Below are positions 1 to 8,423 of a stretch of DNA of 64,000 nucleotides, one piece after another. Positions within the stretch are counted from its first letter, which is position 1. Every line of letters begins with the position of its first letter. The translations under genes and the position numbers were made by a program. The notes below the pieces were generated by a model that did no database searches, had not been told where the DNA came from, and saw only the letters and a program-made list of their open reading frames with translations. Source of the DNA: Tildeniella nuda ZEHNDER 1965/U140 (GTDB lineage: Bacteria; Cyanobacteriota; Cyanobacteriia; Leptolyngbyales; Leptolyngbyaceae); the NCBI GenBank assembly GCA_019358895.1, contig JAHHIG010000001.1, positions 62,001 through 126,000 of the forward strand. The letters are read 5' to 3'.

Positions 1-1241
1 GCTAACCAGATGTTTTCGGGGTGTGTATCGTCGGTGCGATCGACCGCAATGCCGCCTGTGCTCAAGTTAGCCGTTGCTCTCAGGTAGAAAATCTCGCCCG
101 CTGGCAGAACAGTCTCAAGGGTATAGCCCTGTTTTTCAAGCAACTGCCAGGTGTTGCGATCGACCTCAAGCTTCGTCAATACATTCTCGTGCCCTTCACC
201 CCGACGTGGATCTTGGTTGGTTTGCTCAATGAGTTCATCGATCGTCAGTCTGCCATCACCAACTACATGCGCTGGCACTCGTTCTGCAACCGCGACCACT
301 TTACCGTTGATGACCAGTACACGATGATCCCGCCCTTGATAGAAGCGTTCGACAATGACTTCTTTGGAGACTTCCTTCGCGGCATCATAGCCAGCTTCCG
401 CCTGTTCCCAGGTGGTGATGTTAATCGTGATCCCGCGTCCATGGTTGCCATCTAGAGGCTTGATGACGATTGGGTAGCCGCCAACATCGGCGATCGCCCC
501 TTCCAGTTCATCCAGATAACCAATCACCGTACCGCGAGGCACAGGGACACCTGCTTCCCGCAGAATCTGTTTTGTGCCTTCTTTATCCGATGCCAGTTCA
601 ACCGCCAGGATGCCCGTGCGATTGCTCAGGGTTGCCTGAATGCGTTTCTGGTGTACCCCATAGCCAAACTGAATCATGGCACGAGCGCTGAGTTGAAACC
701 AGGGAATCCCCCGCGCCTCCGCCTCTTTAATCAGCGTTTCGGTACTGGGACCGAGCGAGGCATCTGCCCACAGCGCCTGTAAATCTTGCAAATCCTGATC
801 GAGTTCTTCCTGCGGATAGTGACCCGTTTCGATAATGCTCTGACAGAGGCGTACTGCCGCTCTAGCCGCGTAGCGCCCTGCTTGCTCATCCTGGTATTCA
901 AATACGACCTGGTACGTACCAAGATTTGCCGTTTCGCGAGTACGCCCGAAGCCGACGACCATCCCCGCCAGTTCCTGCAACTCTAAGGCAACATGCTCAA
1001 TAATGTGCCCCATCATCGTGCCTTCTTTGACGCGACTCAGAAACCCCCCTCGACAGCCCGGTGAGCAAAAATGCTCAATCAGGCTAGGCAATGCTTCTGT
1101 CAATCCCTCATAGAAACCAGGAATCACGTTGGAGGGCTTGTCTGCCAGATCCTCTAGATCCAGACGCATCACGATCAGCTTTGGTCGTCGGATGCTCCAG
1201 TAGTTGGGACCACGTAATGTCTGTACTTTGAGTATTTTCAT
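1..1241 (-). CDS. cphA: Cyanophycin synthetase, N-terminal part (cut by window edge)
   Basis: Reading leftwards from an ATG at 1241, the protein begins MKILKVQTLRGPNYWSIRRP, the hallmark start of cyanobacterial CphA. The frame stays open to the window edge (413 codons of a family usually near 870-900). CphA polymerises the storage polymer multi-L-arginyl-poly-L-aspartate from Asp and Arg, using ATP, in the cytoplasm. The visible part holds the N-terminal domain and the start of the ATP-grasp domain; the stretch reading GGYPIVIKPLDGNHGRG around 480-430 is the nucleotide-binding lysine/glycine segment. The Mur-ligase-like C-terminal half lies outside the window. Cyanophycinase follows upstream on the same strand, 307 bases away, the usual cphB-cphA order, so the two are probably co-regulated. 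Confidence 0.96.
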   Translation of the reverse strand, partial: MKILKVQTLRGPNYWSIRRPKLIVMRLDLEDLADKPSNVIPGFYEGLTEALPSLIEHFCSPGCRGGFLSRVKEGTMMGHIIEHVALELQELAGMVVGFGRTRETANLGTYQVVFEYQDEQAGRYAARAAVRLCQSIIETGHYPQEELDQDLQDLQALWADASLGPSTETLIKEAEARGIPWFQLSARAMIQFGYGVHQKRIQATLSNRTGILAVELASDKEGTKQILREAGVPVPRGTVIGYLDELEGAIADVGGYPIVIKPLDGNHGRGITINITTWEQAEAGYDAAKEVSKEVIVERFYQGRDHRVLVINGKVVAVAERVPAHVVGDGRLTIDELIEQTNQDPRRGEGHENVLTKLEVDRNTWQLLEKQGYTLETVLPAGEIFYLRATANLSTGGIAVDRTDDTHPENIWL

Positions 1242-1548
1242 AAGACTGATTAGGAGGAATTCTGGTGCGGCTAACTGAGTACCAGTGACAAATGTTGTCT
1301 ACAGCTGTGACCTAAAACGAAGAGAACAATGACACAGTTTCAAACTCTCAAAAGCCGATAGACTGTTCGTGACGAACATTCTTAGTCTGAAATAGAGACC
1401 GTTCTGGCTCAAGACTCCCATGTAACGGAGGATGCAAACTGTATCAAGGGAGGGTAGAAAAGAAAATTTCATCCTGCACCAAAGAAACACTTGACCCTGT
1501 CCATAAAGAGACATCGGTAGAGGTGCCCGTCCCTCGCCAACGTAGCCG
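1242..1548. other. cphB-cphA intergenic region
   Basis: This is the 307-base spacer between the cyanophycinase stop and the cyanophycin synthetase start. I see no strong terminator hairpin. A minus-strand frame at 1299-1598 overlaps the cphB end but has no recognisable protein character. A promoter for cphA may lie here, but I could not identify its boxes. Confidence 0.5.
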
Positions 1549-2373
1549 CTAGGCGATGCCGCAACCGGAGAATAAGGGCATCCGTTTATGCAAATCATAG
1601 CGATCGCTGTGGCTCAGAATGTGTAACCGGAGGTTCCCAATGCTTAGCGGCTCGGTTGCACCAGCCTTCGTTTGATTGGTGTAGCACAGTTCGGTCGGGT
1701 CTAAAATGGTTACGGTTCCTTTACCAATCACTTGCAGCGTACCATCTCCCTCAAATAGAGCACAGGTGTCTTCATCGATCCCAATGCCCATCCGATCAGG
1801 GTGAGCGGCGATCGCGCTCATCAGACGAGCCATCCGATTGCGATTGTGAAAGTGTTGATCCACGATGACTTCAGGAATAATGCCCAGCCCAGTCGTCATA
1901 TCGACTAGCGATCGATTGGGCGATTCGCCACTGCCTCCACCAGCAATCATATAGTGACCCATAATGGCTGCGCCTGCACTGGTTCCTGCCAGCGTCAGAT
2001 CGCCCCGCTGGGCACGTTGTCGCACCGTTTGCATCAGCGGCGTGTCAGCCAGCAGCCCACAGAGACGCAACTGATCGCCGCCTGTCATAAAAACGCCCGT
2101 GCAGTTTTCGACGTAGCTTTGCATCAGCGGATCTTCGCACTGTTCACGATCGCGGATATCCAGGATTTCAATGCCTTTTGCACCCATCTCCCCAAAGATC
2201 GTCAGATAGCGATCGCCAATAATGGCAGGCTCACGAGAGGCAGACGGAATAATGGCAATGCGAGCCTCAGTAGCGCCTGAACGACTGAAGAAGCTCTGTA
2301 GAATTTCTCGTCCATGAACTTTATCCTCCGCGCCCCCAATCACCATGATGGCAGTTTTCGTAGACTGGGGCAT
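1549..2373 (-). CDS. cphB: Cyanophycinase
   Basis: Serine exopeptidase of family S51 that cuts cyanophycin into beta-Asp-Arg dipeptides. The 274-residue form starting MPQSTKTAIMVIGGAEDK was chosen because it has the family's usual length (about 270) and N-terminus. It also places the nucleophile motif GTSAGA so that the serine is residue 132, the number known for the Synechocystis enzyme. The MTGGDQ segment near residue 96 belongs to the oxyanion/active-site region. The frame stays open upstream to 2607 with another ATG at 2484, adding up to 78 residues unlike the family, so a longer product is possible but less likely. It lies upstream of cphA on the same strand: a degradation and synthesis pair for one nitrogen store. 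Confidence 0.95.
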   Translation of the reverse strand: MPQSTKTAIMVIGGAEDKVHGREILQSFFSRSGATEARIAIIPSASREPAIIGDRYLTIFGEMGAKGIEILDIRDREQCEDPLMQSYVENCTGVFMTGGDQLRLCGLLADTPLMQTVRQRAQRGDLTLAGTSAGAAIMGHYMIAGGGSGESPNRSLVDMTTGLGIIPEVIVDQHFHNRNRMARLMSAIAAHPDRMGIGIDEDTCALFEGDGTLQVIGKGTVTILDPTELCYTNQTKAGATEPLSIGNLRLHILSHSDRYDLHKRMPLFSGCGIA

Positions 2374-2786
2374 GTTCTCTCCAAGGGACTGAAATTCGAT
2401 TTGCGCTGGTTCATCCCCAGGCAAAATGGGAAAAAAGCGCTCCCATAGTTTCATGACTGAGGTGTAGACGCTGCTTTTGTTCATGTTGCCGCCTGACCGC
2501 TCATTGTCCTCATCATAATGGTTAGCTTGACACAAGCGACTGAGAGGACTGGATGAAGAGGCTGAGAGCGATCGCTGGTGCAGGTACATTGACCGCTTAA
2601 GCTGCATACGCTCCCAGGCTTCATCATGCCAGATTGTTGAAAAGTAATTTAAACGACTAGGAAATTTTATGCAATCTTTTGATATGCCTGCTAGGGTTTA
2701 GACGGCTTCAGGCTCTAGATGATCCCGACCGGGTAGACTGCCGTGCTCTTTCGAGTTTACAGTTCATAGTCTAGAATCCAACTGCG
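2374..2786. other. Intergenic region, cphB upstream and trmD upstream
   Basis: This spacer lies between two divergent genes. The part at 2374-2607 stays open in the cphB frame. The remainder is AT-richer and probably holds promoters for both genes. I see no repeat or RNA gene. Confidence 0.4.
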
Positions 2787-3515
2787 ATGCGCTTCGATCT
2801 GGTCACTCTATTCCCTGATTTTTTTACTTCGCCCCTTCGTTCGGGTTTGCTCGGCAGGGCGCTGAACAAAGCGATCGCGACAGTGCACTTCACCAACCCA
2901 CGTGACTTTGCGCTTGATAAACATCACCGGGTAGACGATGAGCCATATGGCGGTGGTGTAGGGATGTTGATGAAGCCAGAACCCATTTTTGCTGCTGTAG
3001 AGTCGCTGCCAGTCTTACCCCGACGCGCGATCGTTTTGATGACACCGCAGGGCGAACCGATGCACCAGGCAATGTTTCAGCGACTGGCGATCGACTGCGA
3101 ACAGCTCATCATGATCTGTGGGCATTACGAAGGGGTCGATGAACGAGTGCTCAATCTCGTGACTCAAGAAGTCTCGCTAGGCGACTTTGTGTTGACGTGC
3201 GGCGAAATTCCAGCGCTGGCACTTTTGAACGGCGTGATCCGCCTGCTGCCAGGTACAGTGGGCAAGGCAGAGTCTCTGAAGGCTGAGAGTTTTGAAGATG
3301 GGCTGCTAGATTTTCCACAGTACACGCGCCCCTCTACGTTTCGGGAATGGGACGTACCAGCGGTTCTGCGATCAGGAAATCACCAGGCGATCGCGCAGTG
3401 GCGCAAGACACAGCAGATCCAACGCACGCGCGATCGTCGCCCTGACCTTTATAATCGTTGGCTTGAATCACAATCAGGTCAAGAATCATACGATTCGGAG
3501 CCGCATGAAGGCTGA
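2787..3515 (+). CDS. trmD: tRNA (guanine-37 N1)-methyltransferase
   Basis: SPOUT-family enzyme that methylates G37 next to the anticodon of tRNAs reading CNN codons, preventing +1 frameshifting. The 242-residue length is typical. The N-terminus MRFDLVTLFPDFF, the segment DDEPYGGGVGMLMKPEP (about 50-67), GHYEGVDERV (about 112-121) and the knot/SAM region GEIPALALLNGVIRLLPG (about 140-157) are all conserved TrmD features. Unlike many bacteria it is not within an rpsP-rimM-rplS operon here; its neighbours are cphB and a DUF1517 gene. Confidence 0.97.
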   Translation: MRFDLVTLFPDFFTSPLRSGLLGRALNKAIATVHFTNPRDFALDKHHRVDDEPYGGGVGMLMKPEPIFAAVESLPVLPRRAIVLMTPQGEPMHQAMFQRLAIDCEQLIMICGHYEGVDERVLNLVTQEVSLGDFVLTCGEIPALALLNGVIRLLPGTVGKAESLKAESFEDGLLDFPQYTRPSTFREWDVPAVLRSGNHQAIAQWRKTQQIQRTRDRRPDLYNRWLESQSGQESYDSEPHEG

Positions 3516-3581
3516 TTGCTTAGAATGAAGTGAGGGTAGCCTTAGGGTTAGAGATCGGGCTTACATTCACAGCTTCAATTT

Positions 3582-4682
3582 ATGAGATATTCCAAACTCC
3601 GACGCTACTGTGCGATCGCAGCCAGCACCCTACTTGCCAGCACAATCAGCCTTCACCTGCCTACGGAGACAACCCAGTTAAGCCTAACAGTCGCCTCTGA
3701 AGCGTCTGCCCGTAGCAGTGGTGGTCGCAGTGGTGGCGGCTCGTTCCGCTCGTCTCCATCACGTTCATCGCCTTCGCGCTCATCCCCTTCACAATCGTCT
3801 CCTTCCCGCTCCTCTGGCTCTAGCGGTTTTAACAACAGCCCCTCCTATCAGCGCGATCGCTATTACAACGGCGGGGGCGGTCCTGTCATTGTGCCAGTGC
3901 CTGTCGGACCTGGTATCTACAACGACCCTTACCGCAACAATGGCTACAGCAACGGCTACAACAACAGTCAAGCCTCGACGAATGCAAATGACAGCGGTTG
4001 GATTGTCGGACTCATCTTTCTAGGTGTTTCGGCGATCGTGGTTTTTGGGCTTGTCTTTCTCGTGTTCAGAGCCATGCGGAGCACAGGTGGAGCCTCTGCC
4101 AACCGCGAACTTGACAACGATATTGTGACCGTGAGCAAAATCCAGGTGGCATTGCTGGCAGAGGCGCGCACGATTCAGTCTGAACTGACTGACCTCACCC
4201 TGGAAGTTGATACTGATACGCCAGAAGGGTTGCTACAACTGGTGCAAGAAGCGGCGTTGGCGCTGCTAAGAATGCCAGAAAACTGGTCACACGTACTGAC
4301 AGACTCGCAAACGGTTAAAAGCCGCGAAGAGGCGGAGGCACTTTTTACCAAGCGTTCGATCGCTGAGCGCAGTAAGTTTAGCGTCGAGACACTGACAAAC
4401 GTTGGTGGCAGAGTCAACAAGCGCGATGGCTTTAAGCCTGACCCGGATGAGGGTCCCGCCTCATATATTGTCGTAACGCTGCTGGTTGGCACAGCCCACG
4501 ACAAGCAACTGTTTAACCAGGTACGTACTCAGCAAGACCTTAGCAATGCTCTAGAGCAATTAGCATCGCTCCCGTCAGACTATTTAATGGCGTTTGAGCT
4601 GCTCTGGAGTCCGCAAGACGCATCCGATAGTCTCACTTACGACGAGCTACTGACGGAATATACAGAGATGGTGCAGCTTTAA
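3582..4682 (+). CDS. DUF1517 membrane protein with Ser-rich repeat segment
   Basis: This is a 366-residue protein. An N-terminal hydrophobic segment (about 8-28) looks like a signal or anchor. A low-complexity stretch at about 44-85 has repeated SSPSR units, followed by a Gly/Asn/Tyr-rich linker. A clear transmembrane helix runs from about 140 to 162 (GWIVGLIFLGVSAIVVFG). The C-terminal 200 residues (from VSKIQVALLAEAR) are the DUF1517 domain, known in cyanobacteria and chloroplasts but without an assigned reaction. The next gene carries the same domain without the membrane part. Topology suggests a thylakoid or plasma-membrane protein, but the side on which the domain faces is not clear from sequence. 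Confidence 0.88.
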   Translation: MRYSKLRRYCAIAASTLLASTISLHLPTETTQLSLTVASEASARSSGGRSGGGSFRSSPSRSSPSRSSPSQSSPSRSSGSSGFNNSPSYQRDRYYNGGGGPVIVPVPVGPGIYNDPYRNNGYSNGYNNSQASTNANDSGWIVGLIFLGVSAIVVFGLVFLVFRAMRSTGGASANRELDNDIVTVSKIQVALLAEARTIQSELTDLTLEVDTDTPEGLLQLVQEAALALLRMPENWSHVLTDSQTVKSREEAEALFTKRSIAERSKFSVETLTNVGGRVNKRDGFKPDPDEGPASYIVVTLLVGTAHDKQLFNQVRTQQDLSNALEQLASLPSDYLMAFELLWSPQDASDSLTYDELLTEYTEMVQL

Positions 4683-4755
4683 GGGCATTCAGTGAGAGAA
4701 CCAGTCAACCGTTCAAGGCACAACGTTACAACTGAATCGTTAAAACTAGGGTGTT

Positions 4756-5394
4756 ATGGAACAAGATTTGCAGGCAGCATCAGCGATTCAAGCGGCTGAC
4801 AATACCGAACTGACCAACGACGAACTCACAAACGACATTGTGACGGTTAGCAGGCTGCAAGTCGCACTGCGATCGCGGGCAAAGCGTCTGCAAACCCAGT
4901 TCTCGGACATTGCTTTACGGGCAAACACTGCAACCCCAGAAGGGCTTTTTGAACTGCTGCAAGAGACCGCGAGTGTGCTGCTGGAGAACGCTGATTTCTG
5001 GACACACGTTTTAGCCGGATCACAAACAGTGGATAGCCGCGAAGAAGGAGAAGCGTTATTCAACCAATTCTCTTTGCAAGAGCGGGCTAAATTTAGCGCT
5101 GAAACGTTAGTCAACGTGAATGGAGTGGTGAGCCAGCAGCTACCAACACCACAACCTGGCAATCATCCGGCTTACATTGTCGTCACGCTGTTGCTCGGCA
5201 CTGCCAACGACTCACCGTTGTTCAACGAAATTTATTCAACGTCACTGCTGCGCGATGTGTTAGAAGACATTACATTGCTGCGATCGCGCTTTCTACTGGC
5301 GTTTGAGCTTCTCTGGACACCCCAAGATCCCGCTGATAGCCTGACCGAAGCCGATCTTGCAGCCAACTATGCAGACCTGGTGCCAATTGCCTAG
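4756..5394 (+). CDS. Soluble DUF1517 paralogue
   Basis: A 212-residue paralogue of the preceding gene, 73 bases downstream. Shared stretches include DIVTVSRLQVAL, the ATPEGLFELLQE block, the TVDSREEGEALF block, YIVVTLLLGTA and AFELLWTPQDPADSLT; they align with the upstream protein's C-terminal domain over nearly the whole length. It has no signal peptide or membrane helix, so it is probably cytoplasmic. The pair looks like a tandem duplication in which one copy kept only the domain. The function is unknown. A heptamer repeat begins at its stop codon. Confidence 0.85.
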   Translation: MEQDLQAASAIQAADNTELTNDELTNDIVTVSRLQVALRSRAKRLQTQFSDIALRANTATPEGLFELLQETASVLLENADFWTHVLAGSQTVDSREEGEALFNQFSLQERAKFSAETLVNVNGVVSQQLPTPQPGNHPAYIVVTLLLGTANDSPLFNEIYSTSLLRDVLEDITLLRSRFLLAFELLWTPQDPADSLTEADLAANYADLVPIA

Positions 5395-5423
5395 CGGTCG
5401 GCGGTCAGCGGTTAGCGGTTAGC
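5394..5423. repeat. Short heptamer tract (STRR-like)
   Basis: Four successive 7-base units (GCGGTCG, GCGGTCA, GCGGTTA, GCGGTTA) begin at the last base of the DUF1517 stop codon. The same heptamer family recurs at about a dozen places in this window, as in short tandemly repeated repetitive sequences known from cyanobacteria. Confidence 0.75.
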
Positions 5424-5539
5424 CTTCTTTGGGATCGCTGGTGTGGCATTCTAACTGAAATTTTGCCAGCAGACTGAGACTAAACGCTTTGCCTGCTATC
5501 ATCTCCGATGCAAGCCCTTTCAAAAATCAAGCTGGATTC

Positions 5540-5588
5540 CTATAGAAGCCATTTGAGATCTCAGGAAGATGTCAAATGGCTTCTATAG
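5540..5588. repeat. Perfect 17-bp inverted repeat just before a start codon
   Basis: Arms at 5540-5556 (CTATAGAAGCCATTTGA) and 5572-5588 are exact reverse complements, separated by 15 bases. The right arm ends 9 bases before the ATG at 5598. There is no T-run, so an intrinsic terminator is unlikely. It could be a leader hairpin that occludes the ribosome site, a protein-binding palindrome, or a small mobile-element remnant. Confidence 0.8.
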
Positions 5589-5597
5589 AGGTCTCTC

Positions 5598-6097
5598 ATG
5601 ATGAAACACCTTTTGATCAACGCTGCCCTTGGTCTAAGCCTAATGAGCCTCATACCCTTGCCAGCCATCGCTGCCCCAGCCTACCAGGTCATCAGTCATG
5701 AGGCGGCGATGCAGAGTGCCGTAGAGGTGCAGGTGGGACCAGGGCGATCGACTTTAGTCAAGCTCACGAGCGCATCACGTATGTTTTGTTAGCCGATCCC
5801 TCGCGTCTGGTTTATGGTGCGAATGCTTCGATTCCATCCAGGCAAGCAAACACACTCTTTTTGCGCCCCATTCGTCCCCTAACGTTCCCCGGTGCCACCA
5901 CCACTAACATCACCAATCTGAGTGTCCAAACCCTTGATCAGACAGGACAGCAGCGACTCTATAACTTTAATGTTCGCCATGTGACGCAACCCCAGTATGT
6001 GGGAGTAGTGATCAGCCCTGACCAGGTTCGGCAACAGCAAGTCAGCCTTCAACCGAAGCTCAGGCTGGATTCGCTTGATCCAGACACCTGTTTATAA
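5598..6097 (+). pseudogene. Frameshifted gene for an exported protein of unknown function
   Basis: Two frames together read as one protein. The first starts at 5598 with a signal peptide (hydrophobic core about 6-23, cleavage near AIA-AP) and stops at 5792. The second frame is open from before the stop and reads IDFSQAHERITYVLLADPSR onward to 6097. The sense switches near 5745-5760, at the sequence GGGCGATCG, so a one-base-type indel there has broken the gene. Restored, the product would be about 165 residues: a periplasmic or lumenal protein of a cyanobacterial family I recognise only as conserved and hypothetical. A sequencing error cannot be excluded. Confidence 0.7.
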
Positions 6098-6142
6098 GGC
6101 TACCTTTCAGCACTTCTTCTTTGCCTACTTCTGGAGAGAACG

Positions 6143-6316
6143 ATGAATCTTCCCATCAGCGATGCCATTTTGATTACAAAGCACGAAGCCGCAAGAATTT
6201 TGGGCATTCACCACACCACATTTCGCTATCTGAGAAACAATCCAAATGCGGCAATGATCGAAGGACTGCACTGGGTGGTAATGCCGTTTGCCGATGTGAG
6301 AAAACACAAGCTGTAG
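6143..6316 (+). CDS. Small excisionase/MerR-like helix-turn-helix protein
   Basis: A 57-residue frame with a good ribosome site (GGAGAGAA, 6132-6139) before ATG 6143. Residues 10-30 read LITKHEAARILGIHHTTFRY, the pattern of the short HTH found in phage excisionases and MerR-type DNA-binding proteins: an (I/L)T..EAA..LG(I/V)...T..R core. The rest (about 31-57) could be the wing that contacts DNA. It lies 45 bases after a broken gene and upstream of a convergent tRNA-Arg gene. The family is common as a stand-alone small protein in cyanobacteria, and its target here is unknown. No integrase is present nearby. Confidence 0.65.
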   Translation: MNLPISDAILITKHEAARILGIHHTTFRYLRNNPNAAMIEGLHWVVMPFADVRKHKL

Positions 6317-6540
6317 ATGCCCATGAGAAAGCTTGATCTGTACAGACCTCTTAGCAGCTTTATGTTTTGGCGCTTTGGAAGGCATGGAGTAATCACTTTA
6401 TCTCTACCCCAATTTCTGGTCGAAATTACCCCAAAAATGTCAAAAAAAGCCTGCAAGTGTTAGTCAAACTGAACCAAAATTCTAATCGTTCAGCGATCGG
6501 AAATGCCTGCAAGCCTTAGCTCATGTATACTTTCGTTCGA

Positions 6541-6614
6541 CGGGACTGGCGGGATTCGAACCCTCGACCTACCGCTTAGGAGGCGGTCGCTCTATCCAGC
6601 TGAGCTACAGCCCC
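6541..6614 (-). tRNA. tRNA-Arg (anticodon CCU)
   Basis: Read on the minus strand, the 74 bases fold into a cloverleaf. The acceptor stem GGGGCTG pairs with CAGTCCC (one G-U), with discriminator G. The D arm is GCTC/GAGC. The anticodon stem ACCGC/GCGGT encloses loop CTCCTAA with anticodon CCT at 6580-6578. The T loop is GTTCGAATC. CCA is not encoded. It decodes AGG codons. Confidence 0.96.
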
Positions 6615-6725
6615 AGTTGTTAGAAATTATAGCAGGCGCTGAAAAGGCGATTGACCGTTTGTAACGTCATGGCACTTCTGACATAGGGAATTTTTTCTGT
6701 CTTCCTTAGCAGCCCAAACCATTGT

Positions 6726-7223
6726 TTAAGGCTTTGCTTTGACGTGTTGATCAAACTCCTGCGGCAGTTGATGCATTTGAAAATATTGATGGAACTTGTT
6801 GGTGACCTGTAGCCAATAGGAGCGCCCATCTGATTGTCGGCGTTTGCGAACAAAACCCAGTTCGACCAGCTCTGGCACGTGCTGATATGCACCGGAGCCG
6901 CGCAACTCAACTAACTCTGTCTGCGAAATGGGACCTCTGAGCGCGATCGCGGCAAGTGTTCGCAAGGCACCCAAACCTAAATCAGCAGGGACTAATGTCT
7001 GTACCAGATGGTGAAACGTTTCGCGTAGCTGTAATGTATAGCCGTTGGGTGTTTCTGCCACTTCCAGCGCACTATCTCGATGGGCGTAGTCGGTTATGAG
7101 TTCGAGTAACCCTTCTGCCGCAGTCTCGCGATCGCAAGCTGCAAATTCAGCAATTTCGGCAACAGTGAGCGGCTGCGCTTTCAGGTACAAAATGGCTTCG
7201 ATTTTACTAGCAAGGCGAGGCAT
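6726..7223 (-). CDS. scpB: Segregation and condensation protein B
   Basis: A 165-residue ScpB, the kleisin-binding winged-helix partner of ScpA in the SMC chromosome-condensation complex. Diagnostic stretches are KIEAILYLKAQPLTVAEIAE (about 7-26), LRTLAAIALRGPISQTELVE (first helix of the second winged-helix domain, about 87-106) and GSGAYQHVPELVELGFVRK. The start at 7223 gives the canonical N-terminus. It is transcribed towards the tRNA-Arg gene and stands apart from other SMC genes. Confidence 0.93.
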   Translation of the reverse strand: MPRLASKIEAILYLKAQPLTVAEIAEFAACDRETAAEGLLELITDYAHRDSALEVAETPNGYTLQLRETFHHLVQTLVPADLGLGALRTLAAIALRGPISQTELVELRGSGAYQHVPELVELGFVRKRRQSDGRSYWLQVTNKFHQYFQMHQLPQEFDQHVKAKP

Positions 7224-7441
7224 GGGGAAGGCAAAAGTATAAAGGCTGAAGTATAAAGGCTAAAGGCTAAGTTACAGCAGACTTCAGGAGTCAATGACGT
7301 TAGAAGGAGTCAGAAGTGAAAATGGTCAGGACTATAGCGTTCGGTCTAAGAGGTGTACTTCATTTAGCTGCGAACTGCCGTAATTGACTAATCTGAAGGC
7401 AACCGTCCATTTTTTATCCTTCATACTTTAGCCTTTAGCCC
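7224..7441. repeat. Spacer with TAAAGGC-type heptamers
   Basis: Between scpB and the ABC ATPase, the stretch 7233-7270 carries AGTATAAAGGCTGA repeated as AGTATAAAGGCTAA and then AAGGCTAA. The far end (7420-7441) holds related units on the other strand. This is the same heptamer family as elsewhere in the window. I see nothing else here. Confidence 0.5.
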
Positions 7442-8293
7442 TCAATCTAAATTTCGTCCTGTCAATTCCACAAAAATATCTTCCAAATTAGACGGTCTTA
7501 CCATCATGCCAGTTTTATCTGGCTGCTGGTTGAGATAGGCGTTGGCATCATCAATCGTGGGAAAAAATTTGTAGTCCCAGCGATCGTCGGTTTGCTGCAT
7601 CACCAGACCCTCGCCGTGTTTTTGGCGAAAATCTTGCAGGGTGCCGAGTTCGATGAGCTTACCAGCGTCCATAATGCCAATGCGATCGCACAAGTACTCC
7701 ACTTCATCCATGTAGTGGGTGGTGAGCAGAATCGTCATACCCTGGTTGTTGAGGTCACGAATGATTTCCCAAAGGCGGCGACGGGTTTGAGGATCAAGAC
7801 CGACTGTGGGTTCGTCCAGAAACAAAATGTGGGGCTGGTGCAACAGCGCACGGGCAATTTGTAAACGGCGTTTCATGCCACCAGACAGGGTTTTGGCAAG
7901 ATCATCCCGCCGATCGCTCAGTCCCACATACTCCAGCCAGCGATCGATGTCTTGCTGCCGTTGAGGATTAGGAAGATGGTGCAACCGCCCGTGAAATTCC
8001 ATGTTCTCCCAGACCGACAAATCGCTGTCAACGCTGATTTGCTGAAGGACAACGCCAATCTGCTGCTTGACCTGCGATCGCTGGCGCACGACATCGTAAC
8101 CCGCTACCTGAATCCGCCCTTCTGAAGGCTTAGTCAGCGTTGTCAGCATCCTAATCGTGGTGGATTTGCCCGCGCCATTTGGTCCCAGCAAGCCAAACAT
8201 CTCACCTGGTTGAAGCTCAAAAGACAGATCGTTGACAACGGGCGCTTTGTCAAAAACTTTATAAACATTTTGGAGTGAAACAGCAGCAGTCAT
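7442..8293 (-). CDS. ABC-2 type transporter ATP-binding protein (DrrA-like)
   Basis: A 283-residue ATPase starting MTAAVSLQNVYKVFDKAP. It has Walker A GPNGAGKST (about 41-49), signature LSGGMKRRLQIARAL, Walker B ILFLDEPTVGLDP and an H-loop TTHYMDEVE. The C-terminal extension is typical of the daunorubicin-resistance (DrrA/CcmA) subgroup, which drives export through a separate permease. No permease lies beside it here, so its partner must be elsewhere. The frame is open upstream to 8500, but that part is translated heptamer repeat and overlaps the PAP2 gene, so ATG 8293 was chosen. The substrate cannot be read from the sequence. Confidence 0.93.
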   Translation of the reverse strand: MTAAVSLQNVYKVFDKAPVVNDLSFELQPGEMFGLLGPNGAGKSTTIRMLTTLTKPSEGRIQVAGYDVVRQRSQVKQQIGVVLQQISVDSDLSVWENMEFHGRLHHLPNPQRQQDIDRWLEYVGLSDRRDDLAKTLSGGMKRRLQIARALLHQPHILFLDEPTVGLDPQTRRRLWEIIRDLNNQGMTILLTTHYMDEVEYLCDRIGIMDAGKLIELGTLQDFRQKHGEGLVMQQTDDRWDYKFFPTIDDANAYLNQQPDKTGMMVRPSNLEDIFVELTGRNLD

Positions 8294-8423
8294 GAGGGTG
8301 AGGAGTGAGGGGTAAGGGGGTGAGGGAGTGCCATTTTCTAGGTGTTGGTTGTTGGTTGTTGGTAAGAAACCTTCCTTGTCTTCAGAGCCTTCTCTCTTCT
8401 GCCTTCTGCCTTCTGCCTTTCTC
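8294..8423. repeat. Heptamer tracts between ABC ATPase and PAP2 genes
   Basis: This short spacer holds three low-complexity runs: GTGAGGG-like units near 8290-8330, GTTGGTT units at 8344-8362, and CTTCTGC units (complement GCAGAAG) at 8393-8420. The last abuts the PAP2 stop codon. Confidence 0.65.

Noticed and set aside
1299-1598. 99-codon minus-strand frame after cphB
   Set aside because: It overlaps the cphB end in another frame, has unusual composition and no known motif.
2374-2607. N-terminal extension of cyanophycinase
   Set aside because: The shorter start gives the family length and puts the active serine at residue 132; the extension is not like the family.
6143-6614. An integrated island ending at tRNA-Arg
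   Set aside because: No integrase and no duplicated tRNA 3' end were found within the window, so it is kept only as a low-weight possibility.
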